Below are positions 7,980 through 13,294 of a DNA stretch of 25,782 nucleotides, piece by piece. The DNA comes from RUG023 sp900315435. Lineage in GTDB: Bacteria > Spirochaetota > Spirochaetia > Sphaerochaetales > Sphaerochaetaceae. Each line of letters opens with the position of its first letter. The stretch's first letter is position 1. A program made the translations under genes and the position numbers. The stretch is from assembly GCA_902788205.1 (NCBI GenBank), contig CADAJJ010000032.1, positions 1-25,782 of the forward strand, written 5' to 3'. The notes beneath the pieces are model-generated. The model ran no database searches and was not told the DNA's origin. It saw only the letters and a program-made list of their open reading frames with translations.

Positions 7980-9332
7980 TTAAGATAGTTTCTGAATCGC
8001 TTCTTGCATGGTTGCGGCAATTTGGCAGTTGGTTACCTTTCCTAACTTGGTTCCTTTTGGAACGAGCATCTGCTCAAATCCCATTTCCATGGCGGCTTTG
8101 ACGCGCTTTGGGGCAAAGCCCACAGGACGAATCTCGCCAGCAAGCGAGAGCTCTCCAAAGGAAACCAGTTTGGTTGGAAGGCTTACGCCCCGATAGGCGG
8201 ACCAGAGCGCAAGGGCCAAGGGAAGCTCGATGGAAACCTCACCCAGCTTGATTCCTCCACCAACATTCACATAGATATCCGTCTGGCCGAGCGCCAAGCC
8301 CGCATGCTTTTCCAAGATGGCGCTGACCCGCATGACGCGCGCCGTGTCGATCCTGTCGGAGTAGACCCTGCTGTATCCGCTTTTTGCCGAGACGGTAAGC
8401 GCCTGGATCTCCACAACAAAGGTGCGGCTTCCTTCGGTCACCGCCGTATAGGCGATACCGGGAGGGGCCACCTTGCCGGCACGCTGGCTGATAAAGAATG
8501 AGGAAGGTTCCTCGACCGCCTCCAGCCCCCGCTCCCCCATCAGGAAGATGCCGAGCTCGTCCACCGATCCGAAACGGTTCTTCAATGCCCTCAGCATACG
8601 GATTCCGCTTCCTGTCTCTTCGAAGGAAAGCACGGTATCCACAAGATGCTCGATGACCTTCGGACCCGCCAGTACCCCTTCCTTGGTGATATGGCCGACC
8701 AGAAACAGGGAGATACCCAACTGTTTGGAAAGCCCTACCAAAGCGGTCGAGCAGGCACGGATCTGGTTGACCGATCCTGCTGGAGAGGGAATCTCGCTGG
8801 AAAGCAGGGTCTGGAGGGAATCGATGATGACAATCTGGGGCTTGGCCTTCTCCAGGATCGGCTGCAGGACTTCAAGCCTTGTATCGCAGAAAATGGAAAT
8901 ATGCGCCATGTCGAGATGCAGGCGCTCCGCCCTCAGCTTCACCTGTCCGGGAGACTCCTCTCCAGAGATATAGAGCACGCTCGCATGCTGGCCGCACAGC
9001 GCGGCCATCTGCAGCATCAATGTGGATTTTCCGATTCCAGGCTCGCCTCCGATCAACGTGGCCGAACCCTTCATTACCCCGCCGCCAAGCACTCGGTCAA
9101 GTTCGGAAATACCGGTAAAGAAACGGTAGCCGGGATCGACCTGCACTTCGCCAAGAACCACAGGGGCGACCCCTGAGCTCATCACCGCCACTTTGGTCGT
9201 ATCGACTTGAGGCTTGATAGCCTCCTCTTCGAAGGTATTCCAGCTTCCGCACTCGGGACACCTTCCCAGCCATTTTGTTTCGACATGTCCACAGTGCGAG
9301 CAGACATAGTGAATCGCCTTTTCTTTACCCAT
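7980..9332 (-). CDS. radA: DNA repair/recombination protein RadA (Sms)
   Basis: A RecA-like ATPase and branch-migration helicase in homologous recombination. An N-terminal zinc finger is formed by C11, C14, C25 and C28 (CSHC...CPEC). Walker A GGEPGIGKST is at 95-104, Walker B VIIDSLQTL is at about 168-176, and the RadA-specific KNRFG motif is at 251-255. The C-terminal Lon-like domain starts at about residue 290. The 450-residue length is typical. It follows the isomerase gene after 21 bases. No good ribosome binding site precedes the ATG. A TATAAG hexamer at 9338-9343 on the same strand ends five bases before the ATG and might be a -10 element for a leaderless transcript, although a matching -35 is poor. 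Otherwise it is the last gene of the parA-parB unit. Confidence 0.97.
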   Translation of the reverse strand: MGKEKAIHYVCSHCGHVETKWLGRCPECGSWNTFEEEAIKPQVDTTKVAVMSSGVAPVVLGEVQVDPGYRFFTGISELDRVLGGGVMKGSATLIGGEPGIGKSTLMLQMAALCGQHASVLYISGEESPGQVKLRAERLHLDMAHISIFCDTRLEVLQPILEKAKPQIVIIDSLQTLLSSEIPSPAGSVNQIRACSTALVGLSKQLGISLFLVGHITKEGVLAGPKVIEHLVDTVLSFEETGSGIRMLRALKNRFGSVDELGIFLMGERGLEAVEEPSSFFISQRAGKVAPPGIAYTAVTEGSRTFVVEIQALTVSAKSGYSRVYSDRIDTARVMRVSAILEKHAGLALGQTDIYVNVGGGIKLGEVSIELPLALALWSAYRGVSLPTKLVSFGELSLAGEIRPVGFAPKRVKAAMEMGFEQMLVPKGTKLGKVTNCQIAATMQEAIQKLS

Positions 9333-9353
9333 GATTACTTATATTTTGATAAG

Positions 9354-10304
9354 TTAAAATCTAATAAGCTCAACGTTGAAGATGAGCGTGCTGTTCGGAG
9401 GAATGACGCCTGGATACCCCATGGTCCCATAACCAAGTTCAGGTGGGATAATGAAAGTATACTTGGCTCCCTTGCTCATCATCTGCAATCCTTCGTTCCA
9501 GCCCTCAATCACTTCACCAAGGCGGAAGGTGGCAGGTGTTCCACGGTTGAGGGAGCTATCAAACTTCGTTCCATCCATCAAGAAACCCTCATAGTGCACC
9601 GTGACTTCCTGTCCATACTTCGGGAACTTCTTTCCGTCACCTTCTTTCTCAACCACATACTTCAGACCGCTTTTGGTTTCTTTGTAGGAGGGATAGCGGT
9701 TCCGAATCTCATTGTCCAACGCTTTCTTTGACTCCGCTTCCTTTTCGGCTTCTTTCTGGATTGCCGCATTCAACAGTCCGGCGAATGTTTCACGTGAAAC
9801 AGAGAATTGTTTGGCATCATCTCCAACCCGGACAATCTCCAGCTTGGTGATATGGTCGCCCTGCTGTACCGCATCCACCACATCCTGTCCCTCGACCACG
9901 CGGCCGAAGATGGAGTGGTGGTCGTTGAGCCATGGAGTCTGGACATGGGTGATAAAGAACTGGCTTCCATTGGTCTTCGGGCCGGCGTTCGCCATGGCAA
10001 GGACACCAGGGCCATCAAAGCGAAGGCTCTCGTCGAATTCATCCGGGAACATATATCCAGGCCCCCCAGTACCATTGCCCTTTGGATCACCCCCCTGAAT
10101 CATGAAATTAGGCACCACACGATGGAACACAAGACCATCGTAGAACGGTGTCCCCGGTTTCTGCAGGTTGAGAGCCCCTTCTGCAAGGCCAACAAAGTTG
10201 GCGACGGTAAGCGGCACCTTTTTATATGCAAGAGAAAGGAGGATATCCCCCTTCTCGGTATGCAGGACGGCATAGAGGCCGTCACTCAGTTTGTTCACGT
10301 CCAT
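9354..10304 (-). CDS. Two-domain peptidylprolyl isomerase (cyclophilin-FKBP fusion)
   Basis: It catalyses cis-trans isomerisation of prolyl bonds and probably works as a folding helper in the cytosol, because no signal peptide is present. Residues about 10-163 are a cyclophilin domain: FHRVVPNFMIQGGDPKGNGTGG at 60-81, MANAGPKTNGSQFFIT, and W125 in TPWLNDHHSIFG, the position linked to cyclosporin binding. Residues about 175-205 form a charged helical linker. Residues about 215-316 are an FKBP domain (VTVHYEGFLMDGTKFDSS, VIEGWNEGLQMMSKG, PPELGYG, IPPNSTLIFNVELI). Codons 168-173 coincide with an exact parS site. The ATG has GAGGA seven bases upstream. It starts two bases after the parB stop, so it is in the par operon. 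Confidence 0.95.
   Translation of the reverse strand: MDVNKLSDGLYAVLHTEKGDILLSLAYKKVPLTVANFVGLAEGALNLQKPGTPFYDGLVFHRVVPNFMIQGGDPKGNGTGGPGYMFPDEFDESLRFDGPGVLAMANAGPKTNGSQFFITHVQTPWLNDHHSIFGRVVEGQDVVDAVQQGDHITKLEIVRVGDDAKQFSVSRETFAGLLNAAIQKEAEKEAESKKALDNEIRNRYPSYKETKSGLKYVVEKEGDGKKFPKYGQEVTVHYEGFLMDGTKFDSSLNRGTPATFRLGEVIEGWNEGLQMMSKGAKYTFIIPPELGYGTMGYPGVIPPNSTLIFNVELIRF
9786..9801. other. parS site 1 (intragenic)
   Basis: TGTTTCACGTGAAACA is a perfect 16-bp palindrome identical to the canonical chromosomal parS of Bacillus-type ParB. It lies inside the isomerase coding sequence and encodes part of FSVSRETF in the linker between the two enzyme domains. ParB is encoded about 500 bases upstream of it. 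Confidence 0.93.
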
Positions 10305-10306
10305 AG

Positions 10307-11251
10307 TTATTCCTCTTCTTCATGTGCGAGCAATTCGCAGATTTGATCCAATTCATCGGCGGAATCATAGGGAATGACCAGTTTGCCGGAATCAATGGTT
10401 CCCTTGATCTCGACAGGCTTCCCAAGCGCCTGGAACAATTTCTCCTTCACGACAGTCACTTCCGGAGAATCTTCAAGATCCTTCACCTTCCTTTTCTTCT
10501 TTTGGAAAGCAACCCTCTTACCCTCATTGTAGGCAGCGGCAAGCCGTTCTGTCGCACGGACAGAGAGTTCTTTTTCCTTCAAATGTTCGTACAACTTCAG
10601 CCGGTCGGCTGGATTGACGACAGAAAGGAGGGCCCTCGCTTGTCCGGCATTGATGTTGCCTGCAAGCAAGTCTCCCTGCATTTCCGGAGAAAGGGCAAGA
10701 AGACGAAGGCTGTTGGCAACCGTCGAGCGGTTCTTCCCCACTTTTTTCGCAAGCTCGTCCTGGGTCATGCCAGACTCGTCGATAAGGTAGGCATAGGCCT
10801 TGGCCTCTTCGATGGCGTTCAGGTTTTCACGCTGGATGTTCTCTATCAGAGCCACCTCCAAGCGTTGGGAATCAGAAAACTGTTTGATCAGCACCGGTAT
10901 CTTTTCCAATCCGGCCTGTTTCGCGGCGCGATAGCGGCGTTCACCAGCGACAATCGAGTAGGTAGTATCAGAAATCTTCTGCACAAGGAGTGGCTGAAGA
11001 ATACCCTGGTTTTTCACCGATTCGGCAAGTTCATCGAGCGTTGTCTGGTCGAAGGTCTTACGGGGCTGATTCGGATTAGGAACTATCTGGGAGATGGGAA
11101 GTTCCACCACCCTCTCCTCTTGCCGCGCTTCCGGTTGCTTCACCGTGTCAGAGAGTCCCAACAACTTCGAATCGACTGAATAATCATCCAGCAGGCTCTC
11201 GATACCTTTTCCAAGCCCATGTTTCCGTCCACTAGTTTGCTTGAGCAACAC
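10307..11251 (-). CDS. parB: Chromosome partitioning protein ParB (CTP-dependent clamp)
   Basis: It binds parS, loads as a CTP-dependent sliding clamp, recruits SMC and stimulates ParA. The N-terminal tail HGLGKGIESLL (11-21) is the usual ParA-contact segment. The CTP-binding box GERRYRAA is at 103-110 and ENIQREN at 137-143. The helix-turn-helix TQDELAKKVGKNRSTVANSL is at 163-182. A linker and a C-terminal dimerisation domain follow, giving 314 residues in total. The start is GTG at 11251, which overlaps the end of parA by 20 bases. It is supported by GGAGGTGAT, nearly a perfect anti-16S match, nine bases upstream inside parA. This implies tight translational coupling with parA. Confidence 0.97.
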   Translation of the reverse strand: MLLKQTSGRKHGLGKGIESLLDDYSVDSKLLGLSDTVKQPEARQEERVVELPISQIVPNPNQPRKTFDQTTLDELAESVKNQGILQPLLVQKISDTTYSIVAGERRYRAAKQAGLEKIPVLIKQFSDSQRLEVALIENIQRENLNAIEEAKAYAYLIDESGMTQDELAKKVGKNRSTVANSLRLLALSPEMQGDLLAGNINAGQARALLSVVNPADRLKLYEHLKEKELSVRATERLAAAYNEGKRVAFQKKKRKVKDLEDSPEVTVVKEKLFQALGKPVEIKGTIDSGKLVIPYDSADELDQICELLAHEEEE

Positions 11252-12002
11252 GACTCATCACCTCCTCTCCAAGTTTCGCGTATGCTTTGGCGCCTTTGCT
11301 GCTGATATCGTACGCAAAGATGGGAAGCCCATGCGATGGAGCTTCCGACAAACGCACATTCCTAGGGATAATCGTCTTGAAGACAAGGTCCCTGAAATAG
11401 GAGGTCACATCCTCCACAACATCATTGGCGAGCTTTTGACGCTTGTTGTACATGGTAAAAGCGATGCCCAAAATCTTGAGGCCTGGATTAAGGGATTTCT
11501 TCATGTTGGAAATCGTCCGCATAAGCAGATTCAAACCTTCCATGGCAAAGTATTCGCATTGCATGGGAATGATTACGTAATCTGCCCACACCATCGCGTT
11601 GACTGTCACAAGCCCAAGGGAAGGAGGGCAATCAACAAAGATATAGTCAAATGCGTCTTCGACGGTAGTAAAGGTTTTCTTCATGAAGAATTCCCTTTCC
11701 TCTTGATCAACCAACTCGACATTCAAACCAGCCATGTTGATGTTGCTCGCGATAGCAGACAGGTTGTTGATGTGGGTAGGTTGACAGCAGTCGATGGCAT
11801 GTGCATCTCCTACCAGGATTTCATACGTCCCGGGCAAACGTGGATCTGCGGAGACAGAACTCGTGAGGTTCCCCTGGGCATCCAGGTCAACCAGCAGGAC
11901 TTTCTTGCCCTTGATTGCCAGCGCTGCACCCAAGTTCACTGCTGTCGTTGTCTTTCCTACACCACCCTTCTGATTAAGGAAAATGACTTTTTGTGCGCTC
12001 AT
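11232..12002 (-). CDS. parA: Chromosome partitioning ATPase ParA (Soj)
   Basis: A MinD/ParA-type ATPase that forms nucleoid-bound dimers and segregates the ParB-parS complex. Soj-type proteins can also act on DnaA. The deviant Walker A motif KGGVGKTT is at residues 12-19, with the signature lysine K12. Walker B-like YIFVDCPPSLG is at about 130-140. The 256-residue length is typical. The ATG at 12002 has no Shine-Dalgarno sequence. Instead a good sigma-70-type promoter ends so close that transcription should begin at or beside the A of the ATG, which suggests a leaderless message. It is divergent from the nfu-like gene, with a shared 101-base control region. Confidence 0.97.
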   Translation of the reverse strand: MSAQKVIFLNQKGGVGKTTTAVNLGAALAIKGKKVLLVDLDAQGNLTSSVSADPRLPGTYEILVGDAHAIDCCQPTHINNLSAIASNINMAGLNVELVDQEEREFFMKKTFTTVEDAFDYIFVDCPPSLGLVTVNAMVWADYVIIPMQCEYFAMEGLNLLMRTISNMKKSLNPGLKILGIAFTMYNKRQKLANDVVEDVTSYFRDLVFKTIIPRNVRLSEAPSHGLPIFAYDISSKGAKAYAKLGEEVMSRVAQAN

Positions 12003-12008
12003 GTTTTC

Positions 12009-12037
12009 AATATAAAAGAAACATGTAGAAATGTCAC
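12009..12037 (-). promoter_or_regulatory. Predicted parA promoter (leaderless start)
   Basis: On the - strand there is a -35 GTGACA (12037-12032), a 17-base spacer and a -10 TATATT (12014-12009). Each hexamer matches the sigma-70 consensus in five of six positions. The expected start site, about seven bases past the -10, is position 12002, which is the A of the parA ATG. Confidence 0.65.
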
Positions 12038-12055
12038 TCGTTATTCCTGCAATTA

Positions 12056-12084
12056 TTGACCGCTGAAAGAAGGTTGAGTATCTT
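12056..12084 (+). promoter_or_regulatory. Predicted promoter of the NifU-like gene
   Basis: TTGACC (12056-12061), 17 bases, then TATCTT (12079-12084). The start would fall at about 12091, just before the ribosome binding site AAGGAG. It is back to back with the parA promoter, with 18 bases between their -35 elements. Confidence 0.5.
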
Positions 12085-12103
12085 TAAAGGCAAGGAGACC
12101 CCT

Positions 12104-12328
12104 ATGGAAGACAAAGTCAAACAGGCTATTGAAAATATCAGACCGTCCTTGCAGAACGATGGCGGAGATATCGAGTTCATCTCTATGGAAGGTACAAAGG
12201 TTAACGTCCGTCTCGTTGGCGCATGCGCAGGATGCCCCATGAGCCAGATGACTTTGAAGTCTGGCGTGGAAAGATACCTGAAAAAGGTGGTTGACCCGTC
12301 CATCACCGTCGAGAACAACGTTGACTAA
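12104..12328 (+). CDS. NifU-like C-terminal domain protein (Fe-S cluster scaffold/carrier)
   Basis: A protein of 74 residues consisting only of the NifU C-terminal (Nfu) domain. It begins with VKQAIENIRPSLQNDGGDIEFI and carries the cluster-binding motif CAGCP (C41 and C44). Such proteins bind a [4Fe-4S] cluster as dimers and pass it to client enzymes. The ATG at 12104 has AAGGAG six to seven bases upstream; an open frame extends further 5' but lacks start signals. It is a single-gene transcript, divergent from parA and ended by the parS-containing terminator. Possible local clients such as the radical SAM protein are only an inference. Confidence 0.93.
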   Translation: MEDKVKQAIENIRPSLQNDGGDIEFISMEGTKVNVRLVGACAGCPMSQMTLKSGVERYLKKVVDPSITVENNVD

Positions 12329-12342
12329 CCCATGACCATGAT

Positions 12343-12381
12343 GAGCGTTTCACGTGAAACAATGTGAAACGCTCGCTTTTT
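12343..12381 (+). terminator. Rho-independent terminator overlapping parS
   Basis: A perfect 11-bp stem GAGCGTTTCAC / GTGAAACGCTC (12343-12353 and 12364-12374) with a 10-base loop, followed by GC and TTTTT (12377-12381). It starts 14 bases after the NifU-like stop codon. The left arm and the loop together contain a complete parS core. Confidence 0.85.
12347..12360. other. parS site 2 (inside the terminator)
   Basis: The 14-bp palindrome GTTTCACGTGAAAC matches the parS core exactly. The outer pair is C/A instead of T/A. A third half-site GTGAAAC follows at 12364-12370 as part of the terminator's right arm. Confidence 0.9.
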
Positions 12382-12454
12382 ATCCGCTTTCCTTCAAACC
12401 ACCACCCGAAACCAGTACTGTACCAGCACACAGAAATCAAACATTGTAGTGGAC

Positions 12455-12468
12455 GTTTCACGTGAAAC
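12455..12468. other. parS site 3 (intergenic)
   Basis: A second exact GTTTCACGTGAAAC core, again with C/A flanks (positions 12454 and 12469), 108 bases from parS site 2. The three sites form a cluster over 2.7 kb around parA and parB. Confidence 0.92.
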
Positions 12469-12898
12469 ACACCAGATGGCCAAGAAACCCTGTTTCAAAT
12501 CAGAATTTGGTTACCCGGTTGGGAGGGGTTATGAAAGTTCTCGTAGCGCAAATCTTGGAAGAAACATACTGAATGTCCCAGAATCTAGGCGGTCTGCGTG
12601 CGGCTCATGCGCAAATGTGGCTTCGAAGCTTGCCATGATACTGGATACTGGCGTTCATAGGAAATGTGGTTTCTCCCTGCTTGGATTCCTAACACCCCAT
12701 TCCTTTTCCATCGTGCATCTCCCCTCAAAACCGTATAGGACCAAACAAATATTGAAAGACATAATGCCCTCTCCCATGCAGGGCCAAGCATAGCGGCAAG
12801 CCCATTTGGAGAACCATACACATACTCATTACAAAACCACTTTCGTTTGTACTTATAGTGAATTGGTTGGTTTGTTTTCTTGGATTATCCGTAATCAG

Positions 12899-12980
12899 AA
12901 AAACCTGCAAAATGTAACGTGAATTGCAGGTTTTAGCCCATTTGTTACTATATACAAGGACAGATTCGTGTGGGCTTTTT
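12899..12980 (+). ncRNA. Two stacked hairpins ending in T5 (candidate small RNA 3' end or terminators)
   Basis: The first hairpin is an 11-bp perfect stem AAAACCTGCAA / TTGCAGGTTTT (12900-12910 and 12924-12934) with a 13-base loop. On the - strand it is followed by TTTTT and could be a terminator there. Immediately after it, AGCCCA (12935-12940) pairs with TGGGCT (12971-12976) and ends in TTTTT, a + strand terminator shape. There is a smaller TTGT / ACAA stem inside its loop. No coding gene explains either one. A TATAGT at 12854-12859 is a possible -10, but the -35 is poor (TTACAA at a 19-base spacing). Confidence 0.35.
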
Positions 12981-13239
12981 CGTACTTTCGTTTCTTGGTT
13001 CTGAGAAACAACAGACTCTGGTGTGCCGGTTTTGGTGTGTGGCCAATCCGACGGACATATTATCCGATAGAGATTATAAATAATTATGGTACAAACAATT
13101 AAATCAACGTTCCTTCCTGCGACCATCTCACAAGACATCCGGAGAGAAAAAGAGAAGAGTGTATCAATCCGCCTGCCTTGGCTGAGATGTCCACACTGGC
13201 TTGTAGGGAAACAACAAAAGACCAAGAGATGAAGCAGAA

Positions 13240-13275
13240 AAGAAAAAATGGGGTTACCGGATGTCCGATAACCCC
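13240..13275 (-). terminator. gyrA rho-independent terminator
   Basis: On the - strand GGGGTTATCGG pairs with CCGGTAACCCC (13275-13265 and 13260-13250, one G-U pair, loop ACAT). ATTTTTTCTTTT follows. It lies 20 bases after the gyrA stop codon. Confidence 0.9.
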
Positions 13276-13294
13276 TTGTGAGAACCGACAGGAA

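Larger units (their letters stand above)
12382..13237. other. Long gene-free stretch between nfu and gyrA
   Basis: These 856 bases contain no reading frame with the G/C third-position bias of neighbouring genes. A 114-codon frame at 12449 and a 166-codon frame on the other strand (12725-13225) have random-looking composition and no start signals. What can be seen is parS site 3, a hairpin pair around 12899-12980 and some AT-rich sequence near 13055-13110. No match to tRNA, SRP RNA, RNase P RNA or tmRNA consensus segments was recognised. Confidence 0.6.

Noticed and set aside
12449..12793. 114-codon frame beginning at parS site 3 (MDVSRETH...)
   Set aside because: There is no ribosome binding site, no third-position bias and no recognisable domain. 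The VSRET start is only the translation of parS.
12380..13066. Three TTATCCG motifs (12380, 12885, 13060) as possible DnaA boxes
   Set aside because: They lack the ACA end of the consensus, are widely spaced, and are not near an unwinding element. The dnaA-dnaN gap is a far better origin.
12725..13225. 166-codon - strand frame in the nfu-gyrA gap
   Set aside because: Its composition looks random and it overlaps hairpin sequences. It has no start signal.
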